A program made the translations under genes and the position numbers. A DNA stretch of 61,039 bases. Source: Prevotellaceae bacterium UBA1710. GTDB lineage: Bacteria; Bacteroidota; Bacteroidia; Bacteroidales; Bacteroidaceae. Below are positions 40,901 to 50,544 of the stretch, piece after piece. A model generated the notes under the pieces. It made no database searches, was not told the DNA's origin, and saw nothing but the letters and a program-made list of their open reading frames with translations. Each line of letters starts with the position of its first letter. The stretch's first letter is position 1. Location of the stretch: positions 1 to 61,039 of the forward strand of contig DCJC01000046.1 of the NCBI GenBank assembly GCA_002317355.1. Direction: 5' to 3'.

Positions 40901-41241
40901 TATTTCGGAGCCTGAACATAGAGCGATGTAGCAAATGTTGGAACCTTGATGGTAAATTTACCGTTAGCATCAGTCATAGCAACATATCGCTGGTCATTAA
41001 GGACATTCACCCTCACACCAGCAACAGGAGCACCACTAACATTATCACGGACAATACCACGAACTAAGATTGTAGGATTTTTATCCTCTACAGCCTTACG
41101 CTTCGGAGCTTTAAGTGCAGTCTCTTCACCAACCTCATCTGCATCCTGCGCAAATGCCATTGTACCCAATGACAAGGTAATGGCGCAGAGTGATAATCGG
41201 AGCCCATGGCGCTGCAAAATATTTAATATAGTATTGCTCAT
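37915..41241 (-). CDS. SusC/RagA-family TonB-linked outer-membrane transporter (second pair)
   Basis: The 1108-aa protein has a signal peptide (to AFAQ at about 31), a carboxypeptidase regulatory-like domain (about 60-135, VRGIVRDNVSGAPVAGVRVNV), a plug (about 170-270, VMRSGNLDQGAFMQIRGINSL and PLIIIDGVELD) and a C-terminal 22-strand barrel ending SFTLGVKINL. It imports a ligand energised by TonB. Between the plug and N-terminal domain the sequence is typical SusC. It lies 3 nt after the fasciclin gene at 41245, implying tight cotranslation. Confidence 0.95.
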   Translation of the reverse strand: MSNTILNILQRHGLRLSLCAITLSLGTMAFAQDADEVGEETALKAPKRKAVEDKNPTILVRGIVRDNVSGAPVAGVRVNVLNDQRYVAMTDANGKFTIKVPTFATSLYVQAPKYQSQQVAIRANDTTQEVNVSMLSDVFAPMYDEGTGITAKNSFTASGNGVSIDGEIQSNLGADVRSVMRSGNLDQGAFMQIRGINSLNANTQPLIIIDGVELDMQRGRYSLHQGDFLNVLSTLSPEDIDKVTVLKNATALYGARGANGVILIETKRGHSFATRIDAKISSGVTLMPQLPTMMDANQYRNYAVEQLGTISEVKDYQAKTGKLMNFNFLNDEPTSYYYPTFHNNTNWKDYVYRTAITQNYSINVQGGDDVGMYNLSVGYINVDKNVKNCSFDRVNVRFNSDINLLSNLSTRFDMSFSRTNNYLYDDGFAEDMTESTVTSPTMLALIKSPLLYPYQYNKNVGGFTSLLYGADDLYEPLGTAYSLANPVALMESGEGDRKNKNENTFFNVAVAPTWNINDNLSATTHFSYYLNRNSQAYYRPNLGVPSFYVEGLGVVWSKVASIFANEQSFTSNTHIDWKNKFAAHDIAVTGGFRFTYFSYDCSDLASQYDNPLPDDKNPSLNVSEYSTIAGANDIWKNMQWYVSADYNYMNRYFLTLSVLAEANSRFGNNLDSGLKAAGLYWGIFPSVQAGWVITNENWFPKIPTVNYLRLYAGFDISGNDDIDNYAARTSFSPIRFNGSEIGVQLTNVGNDKIKWETTTKWNVGVQANLLDNRLAVNANYYLHKTKDLLTLKTFSEPISGINRYWTNGGSLKNVGYEVAFSGKPVVSRDWNVEIGASVGHYDNKIEMLPDGNYTASVYGDNNILVSVANPVGLFYGYQTCGIFSSDAEARTAHTNADGSQTYLVMKNSSGLDERFEAGDVHFVDRNGDGVINDDDKAVIGNPNPDLYGNIFAKVSYKRFTLNVGFNYSLNNDVYNYQRSILNSGSTLFNQQVAEINHWRYEGQLASLPKVAYGDPMGNNRFSDRWIEDGSYLRLKTVALTYQIPIPESWQSWLQGISVWGEAHNIFTLTHYTGNDPEFSVGNGQLYQGIDCGYLSQSRSFTLGVKINL

Positions 41242-41244
41242 AAC

Positions 41245-43059
41245 TTATTTGTTCTTAAAGTAAGTATCAGCCTCTACAGGGAAAAGGAATATACCTGCCA
41301 CACGCAAGTAACGCTCATATTTTGCACGATTACTTGATGTTGCGTATGACTGGGTATGACACATCATAATATTTGGATATGCCTCAAGGCCGTAATAACT
41401 AATCGGGAATGTAAACTCACCAAGGTCAATAACATTTACCCTACCACCAACAGTAACAATATTATCAGGTTTACTCTTTGATGAACCAGGCTCAGACACA
41501 GGTCCCCATGAAGGATCTGCATTTGGACTCAGAGGAAGCAACTTCTTTACCTGCTGATTGTTCTCATCGGTATAGTTAAGATAGAAGTTTAGATAATATG
41601 GCTTTACATTAGCCAAAGAATCATCAATCTGCTCTGGTACAGTAACAACATATATGTGATATGTTGTAGAAAGCACATTCCTCAGCATGAAGTTGAATTC
41701 TGGCTTAGCTGATGTAGCTGTAATGTTTGAGGACACAGTATATTTGAAGTTATCCTCATCCTCAGACTGATCGCCCATAATTCTGTCATAGATGAACTTT
41801 GGAACAAGACTGAACAGCGAATCCCTATTCACAAGTGACTTCTTTGTTACCGCTGCCTCTGTTGGATTACACTTCAAAGCACGCCATACAGAATTATTCC
41901 TTGAGGAATTATAGGTTCTGATGACAGGTTCAAAGGTATCCCATGAGTTGAAAGGTATAGAATCAACAAGACGCACATAACCGTTACTCATCTTGTGTGA
42001 AGCAACAGTATGACTGTTAACAGAAACAGGATCAGGAAGATGCACTAACCTTGATGTGACAAGGGAATCGGTCGCAGATCCACCACCTGCAATGAGGCAT
42101 CTATTCTGAGGATAGCCATCAGAAAAGACAAGATTACGAACCATAGACTGTGTTGTAAGTGAATCCTGAAGATACTCAGGAGCTCCTATGGTCTGAGTCT
42201 TTGTTCCTGTAGTTGCCGTGATTGATGCAGCCTCAGTAGTGGATGAGATTCCCTCCAAGTTCATATATGCAACCTTAGGAAGGAACTTGTAGTTTGGACT
42301 TATTCTTGCATAGGATGCTTCCCATGCCTTATCCTGAGGGAATAGCATTGTATAGATAGAATCCTCATTGTCAAGTTCTGCCTCAAGAATGTTGTTTATG
42401 ACATAGTTCTTAGTGGCATACTCAATATGCTCATAAGTCTGCTCACCATTTACGATAGGACCAATAATAGAATTGGCCTCATCAATATACTGAACATCAT
42501 AACGCTGGATATACTTCTTCAGCAAATCACATCCCTCTACCTTTCTAACATAATCATATATACTATTATAATATATGTCAGAGGCATTCAACAGATGAAT
42601 AACACCATTGGACGCAGGTATATTGGCTGTATTAATAGATGATTCGCCAAAAGTATCATTTGTGAAATGATGAGACTTCGCATTGAGAGATATGAGATTC
42701 TCATCTACAATACCAGAAACAGGATGATTATACTCCACAATGTGCTGCTTTACAAATTCTTTAAGAATAGTAGCACTATCAGCCTTCATTAAACTCTCTG
42801 CATCGTAGGTACCATCTAATGGTGCAAAGACTGTATAGAATCGAGGATTGTTCAGATTATCAACAAATCCAGCTTTCTTTACCAAAGCAGAAAAGTTCTT
42901 TAGGTTTTCATTCTCAGAGATATTCTGCCATAGGGTCTTGCCCGCCATGACATTTGTATCTTCCACAACCGTGTTGTAGTCTGAGAAATCAGAGCATGAG
43001 GTAGCAGCAAGCATTCCACTTGCCACTATCATCACACCTATTTTGCTTATATATTTCAT
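41245..43059 (-). CDS. Fasciclin-domain lipoprotein, 604 aa
   Basis: The lipoprotein signal ends AATSC (Cys22). A FAS1 domain covers about 40-190 with the H1-like motif FYTVFAPLDGTYD and the closing ASNGVIHLLNASDI. A second, degenerate FAS1-like unit starts near 230 (IYTMLFPQDKAWEASY). The C-terminal third is beta-rich and unrecognised. FAS1 domains mediate adhesion and ligand binding. Placed between two SusC/SusD pairs, it is probably an accessory surface lipoprotein of the complex, in the position where glycan loci have SusE/SusF proteins. Confidence 0.87.
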   Translation of the reverse strand: MKYISKIGVMIVASGMLAATSCSDFSDYNTVVEDTNVMAGKTLWQNISENENLKNFSALVKKAGFVDNLNNPRFYTVFAPLDGTYDAESLMKADSATILKEFVKQHIVEYNHPVSGIVDENLISLNAKSHHFTNDTFGESSINTANIPASNGVIHLLNASDIYYNSIYDYVRKVEGCDLLKKYIQRYDVQYIDEANSIIGPIVNGEQTYEHIEYATKNYVINNILEAELDNEDSIYTMLFPQDKAWEASYARISPNYKFLPKVAYMNLEGISSTTEAASITATTGTKTQTIGAPEYLQDSLTTQSMVRNLVFSDGYPQNRCLIAGGGSATDSLVTSRLVHLPDPVSVNSHTVASHKMSNGYVRLVDSIPFNSWDTFEPVIRTYNSSRNNSVWRALKCNPTEAAVTKKSLVNRDSLFSLVPKFIYDRIMGDQSEDEDNFKYTVSSNITATSAKPEFNFMLRNVLSTTYHIYVVTVPEQIDDSLANVKPYYLNFYLNYTDENNQQVKKLLPLSPNADPSWGPVSEPGSSKSKPDNIVTVGGRVNVIDLGEFTFPISYYGLEAYPNIMMCHTQSYATSSNRAKYERYLRVAGIFLFPVEADTYFKNK

Positions 43060-43089
43060 ATTGAATTATCAATTATAATTTACATATAA

Positions 43090-45288
43090 CTAATACCAGT
43101 CTTCCATCATTGTCTGACTGTTCACAACACCTATAGGAACTAGTTCAATGAAGTCGAAAGACCATCCAAGATCAAAGTCATTGACAAGGTTCTTGATACG
43201 CAACCAATAATCAGTTCCTTGCTTGAATGTCTGAGTACAGATTACTCTACGCAGCATCATTGTACCATAACCAGCCTCAGTACGGCAACTGGTACTACCT
43301 GTAATCTGCTTTGCAGCTGCATACGGATCAGAAGCTGAGGCATAAACCTTATTGGTAATAGTGTTATAGGTAGCACGTGAGAATGATGCAGGCGCACGCA
43401 TATATCCTCGAACGTGCATTATCTGATCAGACTCAATACCATAGTCCTCATTTTCAACATTTACATCCTGATAACCAATGGTAGCATCTTCATATGGGTT
43501 TGAACGAGCGTCAAATGGGATTCCCTGCGGAACCATCTGAGACTGGGAAGAAGACTCTCCAAGATAGTATTGCATCAATCCACCACGCTGCATAGGAGGG
43601 TATATTATACGAAGCTCATACTCACCAGTAGGCACATGAGGGAGCTTAATAGCAAAGTCATAAGTATCCCATCCCTGGAATTGGTCAGAATTGTGAGCAC
43701 GCCAAGCTCCCATCACATTGAAACGAAGCAATGTATTAGGGTTATAGCATACGATATTGTCAAAGTATGTGTTATCAAATGCGATACGATTTCCATCACC
43801 ACCACCATTCATAGTTGAAACCTGAGCAGCAGTTGCACCACGCATACCATTATTGATAAGCTCATAAAGGAAAGTGGAAGAGTCAAGACGGATTCGCTCA
43901 TAGAATGAGTTCTTTGCCATCTGGTCATACTTCAGGATTCCTCCTATCTTATGAATATAGCCATTTAATGTTGCCTTATTATAGGTACGGTCAATTGGCA
44001 CACCCTTGAATACTATAGGATGAGTTGCATCACTACCGAAAGTTCCATACTCATCAGTAAGAGTGTTGTTCTGACGATAACGATTTATCCATAGTTTTGG
44101 ATTCATATCATTAGCGTCAGGATCAGTTGCCCATACCTTCATAAGGGTATTTGGAAGCATAGTCTCAAAATACTCCTGTGGCTCATAACCAAATGCTACA
44201 TTCCACACAGAAGCATTCATTGTTGTTTTCTCATAAACAATCTGGTTTACAGGCATACCAGCACGAAGGATGTGGTATGCAACAAACATATGAAGCACAT
44301 TCCACTCATTGGTATAGTCATCACCATCACTTATGGTAATACCTTTCTCATTGATATAGTCATACCATGATGCACATCCTTTATACCATTCCTTACATTT
44401 TTCAACCAAATCATTGAAATTGTTGATGCCAGCATCCTTAAAGACCTGATCCGTTTCAGCAAAGACAGTAAACTTCACCTTACATTCAGTTGGGCAATAC
44501 AAGGTTAGACCATCACGATCTGTAGGCTTTGTATCTGCATATGAATATCTCTTATTCTTCTCCTCGACAGAGATGACATCATCAAGTCCCGTGGCACGTA
44601 ATGCCTGAGAGAAAATAGAGAAATCCGGATCTACTGCTATCTGGTCAGCAATAAGACGGTCTTCACGACGAATCATATTACTGATTTTCTGAACAAGTCC
44701 ATTTGAACAAGCGATATCACCTTGTAGGATATAGGAATCAGGGCCAAGCTGTGTCTGACCAGCGTGTTCACCCGATGTACATACAGAAACAGGCACATAT
44801 CTTCCAAGCAGCATTGTACTCCAGGAATCATTACCACCAGAGATATCAGAGATACTACATTCATCACCAGAAAGATGATATTTTGCAAGATCCGTACAAA
44901 GTTCATTAGGTAGTAGCTCTACCTTCTTCATTACATCGAGTGAAGTGAAGCCAGAAGTCTCAGGAATACCGTTATGATACGCTTTCTTCACTCCATCGCA
45001 TGAGGTATCATTGTACAAAGAATCAAGATATACTGATACACCATCATTAGTTGGGGCAAAGCATGTGTAATTACCCCATGTTGACAAAGTGTTGGCATAT
45101 ATAGTCTTCTTCAATATTCCATTAAAGGCAGAGAGGTCCACGTCAGACGAGAGTAACTCCTCAATAGTTTTCTCTGCTGACGAATAAAGGTTGGAAGAGT
45201 CTGGCTCTTCCACACAGGAAACTGGGAACAGAGAGACAGTTGCCAGTCCGAGGAATAATAGACCTTTATTTATTATATTAAATTTCAT
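43090..45288 (-). CDS. Fasciclin-domain lipoprotein, 732 aa
   Basis: The lipoprotein signal ends FPVSC (Cys25). FAS1 units: about 38-215 (TWGNYTCFAPTNDGVSVYLDSLY, ending SNGLVQKISNMI) and a second from about 225 (FSIFSQALRATGLDDV, then KFTVFAETDQVFKDAGI) to about 450 (LNGYIHKIGGIL). The C-terminal ~280 residues form a beta-sandwich-like region (PTGEYELRIIYPPM) that could be a carbohydrate- or ligand-binding module. It lies 31 nt after the SusD gene and 30 nt before the next fasciclin gene. Confidence 0.87.
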   Translation of the reverse strand: MKFNIINKGLLFLGLATVSLFPVSCVEEPDSSNLYSSAEKTIEELLSSDVDLSAFNGILKKTIYANTLSTWGNYTCFAPTNDGVSVYLDSLYNDTSCDGVKKAYHNGIPETSGFTSLDVMKKVELLPNELCTDLAKYHLSGDECSISDISGGNDSWSTMLLGRYVPVSVCTSGEHAGQTQLGPDSYILQGDIACSNGLVQKISNMIRREDRLIADQIAVDPDFSIFSQALRATGLDDVISVEEKNKRYSYADTKPTDRDGLTLYCPTECKVKFTVFAETDQVFKDAGINNFNDLVEKCKEWYKGCASWYDYINEKGITISDGDDYTNEWNVLHMFVAYHILRAGMPVNQIVYEKTTMNASVWNVAFGYEPQEYFETMLPNTLMKVWATDPDANDMNPKLWINRYRQNNTLTDEYGTFGSDATHPIVFKGVPIDRTYNKATLNGYIHKIGGILKYDQMAKNSFYERIRLDSSTFLYELINNGMRGATAAQVSTMNGGGDGNRIAFDNTYFDNIVCYNPNTLLRFNVMGAWRAHNSDQFQGWDTYDFAIKLPHVPTGEYELRIIYPPMQRGGLMQYYLGESSSQSQMVPQGIPFDARSNPYEDATIGYQDVNVENEDYGIESDQIMHVRGYMRAPASFSRATYNTITNKVYASASDPYAAAKQITGSTSCRTEAGYGTMMLRRVICTQTFKQGTDYWLRIKNLVNDFDLGWSFDFIELVPIGVVNSQTMMEDWY

Positions 45289-45318
45289 AATACAAAAATT
45301 TATATTATTACGAAAATA

Positions 45319-47052
45319 TTACTGTCTGATTGTAGATGTGGAAGATCTCCAAACTGGATTCTGGATAAGTTTGGTATTATAATCCATCTGAGTCGTATTG
45401 ATTGGCCAATAGAGATATGGCTCAGTTGGCATCTTCGTTGTCATAGCAGTTGAAGAATATTTGCTTACGGCAATTTTCAACATCTCATCATAATTGGAAA
45501 CATACGATCCGCCCTGTTCTGCAAAGGTCTTATCATACTGTACACCATTGACATGACGATAGTTGTATCTCATCAAGTCAAACCAACGCTTTCCTTCAAA
45601 ACAGAGTTCACGTGCACGTTCCTGAAGGACAAGTGTCTCCATTTTATCCTTGTAGATGTTATAATTCAAAGTATCAGGAGACTCCTCTGGTAGAGCTCGC
45701 TTGTTTACAAATGTAACCAAAGCAAAAGCTTTCTTATTCACGCTTTCATCATTTCTACCATTCATCTCATACAACTGCACCAAAGCCTCAGCCTTCATAA
45801 GCATGATATCAGTCAAACGGTAGATAATCCAATTGTGATAGAAGTTTGTGAAGTTAGTGGTTCCAGAATTTGACCTATCGGAAATACTACCAAATTCTGC
45901 AACGAACTTACGAACAGAGAATTGTGTCTCACTTGTAGAGTTCGCATTATAGAAGAACTCATTCATGCGACAGTCGCTACTCGTCTTGAAAAGATTATTG
46001 CTATTAGCAGAAGCACCAAAAACTGCATAGTTCGTTGTGGTTTTCAGATATGGAGTAGATGAATTATTATTATAGAACTTATAGTACATCTGCTCAAGAC
46101 CAACATTGACAGCAACACCCTGAGCTGTTGCCGTAGAAGAATTAAACTGCAGCTCAAAAATACTTTCCTCTGCATTCTGACCACTAATTCCGAATATCTC
46201 GCTATAGAAATGCTCATAGTCTGCAAGATAATACTCCTTTTCCTCCTCACCACGCTTAAGTATATGTGAGGCCTTCTTAGCATTAATGATCATATCACAA
46301 TAAGATACGCAAGCCTGATAATCCTCAACACTATGATTCACAGATGCACGCCACAGATAAATATCTGCAAGCAAAGCACGTATGCCATCTCGTGTAAGGT
46401 ATCCTTTATTTCGCCAATCTGTCACAGGATAGGTGCTTGAAGACAAAGCGTATTTTTCTGCATCCAGCAAGTCATCAATACACATTTGAAGTACCTCTGC
46501 TGGATTCTTTTGCTCAATCTGTGTTTCCTGTGAACTTGACATATATACACCACTCGTAACAGGTACATCACGGAACACACGTACAAGATAGAAATAACAC
46601 ATTGCACGTAATGCCTTCACCTTTGAGCAGTCAGACTCATAGTCGCCTCTTGTATAGTTCGGATCAAGATCCATAACACCTTGCGCTTTCTCCAGAACGA
46701 GATTACAATAGTTGATTGCAGAATAGAGTGCATCCCAGTCGGCAAACTTATTCGAAGGATTAATATTCAGCGAGAATATCTGATTAAGGTCAACCTTGTA
46801 TGCAGATGAATTAGTTAGCTGGGCAGAAGAAGAAATGACGAGTTCATCAGAACGGAAGTCACCCCATACTATATAATTACGCATGAGAGCCTCACTACAA
46901 ACAGTTTTATAAGCAGCATCAACAATACCTGCTACATCAGATGCAGTTTTCCACATATCTTCATCTACTGTCTTATCATCAGGCAGTATCACAGTATCTA
47001 CACACGATGTTAATGCAATACTTGCCAAAATAATTGATAATATCTTTTTCAT
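45319..47052 (-). CDS. SusD/RagB-family outer-membrane lipoprotein (first pair)
   Basis: The lipoprotein signal ends ALTSC (Cys17). The SusD N-terminal helices (residues 30-210, including LRAMCYFYLVRVFRDVPV) and C-terminal block (VLQERARELCFEGKRWFDLMRYNY) are both clear, and the 577-aa length is typical. The C-terminus ends PYLYWPINTTQMDYNTKLIQNPVW, a standard SusD ending. It follows its SusC partner by 33 nt. Confidence 0.95.
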   Translation of the reverse strand: MKKILSIILASIALTSCVDTVILPDDKTVDEDMWKTASDVAGIVDAAYKTVCSEALMRNYIVWGDFRSDELVISSSAQLTNSSAYKVDLNQIFSLNINPSNKFADWDALYSAINYCNLVLEKAQGVMDLDPNYTRGDYESDCSKVKALRAMCYFYLVRVFRDVPVTSGVYMSSSQETQIEQKNPAEVLQMCIDDLLDAEKYALSSSTYPVTDWRNKGYLTRDGIRALLADIYLWRASVNHSVEDYQACVSYCDMIINAKKASHILKRGEEEKEYYLADYEHFYSEIFGISGQNAEESIFELQFNSSTATAQGVAVNVGLEQMYYKFYNNNSSTPYLKTTTNYAVFGASANSNNLFKTSSDCRMNEFFYNANSTSETQFSVRKFVAEFGSISDRSNSGTTNFTNFYHNWIIYRLTDIMLMKAEALVQLYEMNGRNDESVNKKAFALVTFVNKRALPEESPDTLNYNIYKDKMETLVLQERARELCFEGKRWFDLMRYNYRHVNGVQYDKTFAEQGGSYVSNYDEMLKIAVSKYSSTAMTTKMPTEPYLYWPINTTQMDYNTKLIQNPVWRSSTSTIRQ

Positions 47053-47085
47053 ATTCTATTGTCTATTTATGATGTCAAATATTGA

Positions 47086-50000
47086 TTAGAATCCGAAACT
47101 AAGGCTACCAGTTACCGACTTACTACGTGGAGTATTAGCAGAGTCAATAGCAGGAGCGTATGTAGAGGCACTAACCTCAGGGTCAATACCAGAATACTTT
47201 GTAAAGCAGAATAGGTTGTTGATTGTCACGTATGCAGACAAGGATTTAAAGCCCCACTTCTTAACAATCTTCCTAGGTACACTATACGAAATCTGAAGAT
47301 TCTGGAATCGAAGGAATGAACCATCCTCAACGAAACGTGAACTAACCTGATAGTTGTATCCAGAGTTGTATAATGCACGAGGAATCAATGTGACATCTCC
47401 ATCCTTACGCCAGCGATAAGCCACTGACGCACACTGGTTTTCTGTACCATACATACTCTCAAGTCCCATACGAGCTGTATTCAAGATCTTGTTTCCATAA
47501 CGGAATGTGAATCGAGCCACAAGTTTCCAACTACCATATTTCAGATCAAGATGGAAACCACCCTGCAATTTAGGCAATGAGTTACCAAGATACTGAATAT
47601 CCAGTTCATTAATTTGACCATCATGATTAACATCCTCATAGATAGCATCACCACCCTTAAACAAATAGGTATAGTCACCATCCTTATAGTTATATACAGC
47701 ATGCTGGGGCTCACCTGAGTTTGTCATTATCACATCTCCATTAGCATCTGTTGCAACAGGGAATGTTTTGCCCTCACCAAGCCATTGGTTAATCTGATTT
47801 TCGTAATCAGCAGAAGACCAAGCACCATCCTGCTGCTTCATCTTCGTATTATAGTTCTGCAAATACTCATAGGAATATTGGTACACACCCAGACTCTTAT
47901 ATCCATAGATAGAGCAGAGAGGATCACCAACAACGACCTGCTTCATCAATGAACCAGCACCTCGATTCATATAGACATCCTCAAATTTCGTATTCATACT
48001 TGCAAGGACATCTTTGTTCATCTCCAGAAGTTTGTTGGCATTCTGAGAAATATTGAATCCACCAGATACAGAGAATTTTCCAACCTTCACAAAGGAGTTG
48101 GCTGTAACCTGGATTTCCCATCCCTTGTTCTCCATCTTACCAACATTTCCGAAACTCAATGAAGGGAAACCTGTTGTAGAAGGAGTTGGCACATTCTTCA
48201 TAATAAGATCTGAAGTCGTTTCCTTATACATATTTAGATCCACTTCAATAAGATCATCAAAGAATCCAAGATTAAGACCAAGATTCAAACCATTCTTTCT
48301 TTCAGGCTTAAGATCTGTAAGCTTCAATCCTGACATTGTGATATACGCTCCTGTTCCATAATAGCCATCACTCTTGGTATAAGTATTATAGAAAGATGCG
48401 GCACTTGCTATTGAACGACCAGTAATACCCCATGATCCACGAAGGCCAAACATAGAAACCACATCTTTAAAAGACTTGAAGAATGGCTCATCACTGAGAT
48501 TGTAACGGAGTGATACTGAAGGAGAATAGAACCATGGATTATCAGGACCAAATGAAGAACTACCATCTGCACGAAGAGAGAAATTCATATTGTAACGCTC
48601 TTTGTAAGAGAAGTGGGCATTGTAGATCCAGTCATGAGATGCAGAACGTGTGGTTGTAGGAGAATTATTCATATCCTTCATGTTGGCATCAACAGTTGGG
48701 GAAGTTATCCCGTTAGGCAACTGTCCCTGTGCATCATACTGGAGAGAATACTTGCCCGTAAGAGTCTCATATCGCGCAAGCATTGTCAAAGACAAATCTT
48801 CATTATTAAAATGCGGAGTATAGATAAACTCTGCACGTGCGCCCAACTTAAACTGATTATTCTCAGTATTTGTAGAATAGTTATAATAAGTGTCAGTGTA
48901 GCTATAATTAGATAGACTTGCTGGCATATATGTAGGCAATGTATATGAGTATATATCAAAATATACACGGCCATTGAATGTCAGACGACTCTCATTATTT
49001 CCTGTACCAAGAAGTTCGTATCTGAGATTAAAATCAGGCACAATGCTATATGTCTTCTCACGTTGCCATGAAGAATTAGCGTATGCAACAGGGTTACCTA
49101 TTGAATATACACTTGCCATCTCCTCAGAACTATAGTTTCCATCATAAGGAGTCTTACCTGCTGCATAGTTGTTCATCAGGTAATATTCTCCATTATCACG
49201 AGTAATAGCCATGTTTGGAGCCATGTTCAAAGCCATTGCCAAGATATTATTGTTTGTCTTCTTGTCATTCTTTGAACTGCCCAAAGTATAGTTCTTTAGA
49301 TTATCTGTATAAGTCAGGGCAAAATTGGTAGAGAAACGAATACGGTCAGACACATTATAATCAAGAACGAGACGTGCAGTCAAGCGATTAAGTTCCTGTC
49401 TGATAATAGTACCCGTCTGATGATTATAGCCAGCGGAGATACGGAATGTAGCCTTCTCGCCACCACCTGAGACATTCATATTAGCCTCATGCTGCTCACC
49501 AAACTGCTTTACCTCATTAACCCAATCAGTGTTCCTGTTCCAATACTTATACTCTGACCATGTAGGATCATAATTAATCTCTGCAATATTTGCTGTAGCT
49601 GATGCTTTCTGAGTTGGGTTATAGAACTCTTCCTTGAGCATCATAGTGTAGTTATCACCATTCAGAAGTTCATAACCTGCAGGCATCCATGTTCCTGTAA
49701 ACTTATAAGAAAGGTTTACATTTGGCTTTCCACGTGAACCACGCTTAGTCTTAATCTGGATAACACCATTAGCACCTTGGGATCCCCATATGGCTGTTGC
49801 AGCAGCATCCTTAAGAACTGTAATCTCTGCGATATCATCTACACTAACAGAAAGCAATGAAGAAAATGCCTCATTATCAGCATTCTCGATATCAATATCT
49901 TCTTTGTTATACTCGAAAATCTTATCGTCAACAACGATCAAAGGCTGAGCATTTCCACTGATGGTAGATACACCACGAAGACGCATTGTGGTACCAGAGC

Positions 50001-50502
50001 CAAGATTACCTGAATTACTTACGATATCAAGACCAGCGATCTCACCCTGCAAAGCCTCATCTGCAGAAGTGAATGCCATACCCTCAACATCCTGTAAACT
50101 GAATGTCTGCTGAGCAAGAGGGTTCTCTTTCTTTGGAATAGACAAACCTCCTGCATTTGAGTGACTTCCTCGAACCGTAATCTCGTTCAGTGTTGTCTTC
50201 TCATCTTCAAGCTTTATGTTGAAAGTTGACTTATCGCCAATTTTCAAAGTCATTGTCTTGCATCCAACATAAGAAACAACCAAATTATTCTTTGGATTCT
50301 TAACTTGCATAGAGAAGTTTCCAGTCATATCTGTCTTGGTCGCATTGACAATTCGATTATTAGCATCACGTTCCGTAACGTTAGCCATCATCACTGGTCC
50401 CATGCTATCCTCCACAGTACCGGTGATAATCTTGTTCTGCGCCATAACCAATTGGGTTACAACAGACAAAAGCACTATCAATAGAATTCTATATTTTGAC
50501 AT
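47086..50502 (-). CDS. SusC/RagA-family TonB-linked outer-membrane transporter (first pair)
   Basis: The 1138-aa protein has a signal peptide (to VMAQ), a regulatory-like domain (about 25-100, ITGTVEDSMGPVMMANVTERDANNR), a TonB-box-like stretch (TLNEITVRG), a plug (about 140-255, TTMRLRGVSTISGNAQPLIVVDD, then ITVLKDAAATAIWGSQGANGV) and a long barrel ending KSVTGSLSFGF. It lies 42 nt after the first fasciclin gene. Its sequence is clearly different from the second SusC in this operon, so this is not a recent tandem duplication. Confidence 0.95.
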   Translation of the reverse strand: MSKYRILLIVLLSVVTQLVMAQNKIITGTVEDSMGPVMMANVTERDANNRIVNATKTDMTGNFSMQVKNPKNNLVVSYVGCKTMTLKIGDKSTFNIKLEDEKTTLNEITVRGSHSNAGGLSIPKKENPLAQQTFSLQDVEGMAFTSADEALQGEIAGLDIVSNSGNLGSGTTMRLRGVSTISGNAQPLIVVDDKIFEYNKEDIDIENADNEAFSSLLSVSVDDIAEITVLKDAAATAIWGSQGANGVIQIKTKRGSRGKPNVNLSYKFTGTWMPAGYELLNGDNYTMMLKEEFYNPTQKASATANIAEINYDPTWSEYKYWNRNTDWVNEVKQFGEQHEANMNVSGGGEKATFRISAGYNHQTGTIIRQELNRLTARLVLDYNVSDRIRFSTNFALTYTDNLKNYTLGSSKNDKKTNNNILAMALNMAPNMAITRDNGEYYLMNNYAAGKTPYDGNYSSEEMASVYSIGNPVAYANSSWQREKTYSIVPDFNLRYELLGTGNNESRLTFNGRVYFDIYSYTLPTYMPASLSNYSYTDTYYNYSTNTENNQFKLGARAEFIYTPHFNNEDLSLTMLARYETLTGKYSLQYDAQGQLPNGITSPTVDANMKDMNNSPTTTRSASHDWIYNAHFSYKERYNMNFSLRADGSSSFGPDNPWFYSPSVSLRYNLSDEPFFKSFKDVVSMFGLRGSWGITGRSIASAASFYNTYTKSDGYYGTGAYITMSGLKLTDLKPERKNGLNLGLNLGFFDDLIEVDLNMYKETTSDLIMKNVPTPSTTGFPSLSFGNVGKMENKGWEIQVTANSFVKVGKFSVSGGFNISQNANKLLEMNKDVLASMNTKFEDVYMNRGAGSLMKQVVVGDPLCSIYGYKSLGVYQYSYEYLQNYNTKMKQQDGAWSSADYENQINQWLGEGKTFPVATDANGDVIMTNSGEPQHAVYNYKDGDYTYLFKGGDAIYEDVNHDGQINELDIQYLGNSLPKLQGGFHLDLKYGSWKLVARFTFRYGNKILNTARMGLESMYGTENQCASVAYRWRKDGDVTLIPRALYNSGYNYQVSSRFVEDGSFLRFQNLQISYSVPRKIVKKWGFKSLSAYVTINNLFCFTKYSGIDPEVSASTYAPAIDSANTPRSKSVTGSLSFGF

Positions 50503-50544
50503 ACTTGTTAAGTCTTTATTTGTTTTCTATTGTATATTTCCTAT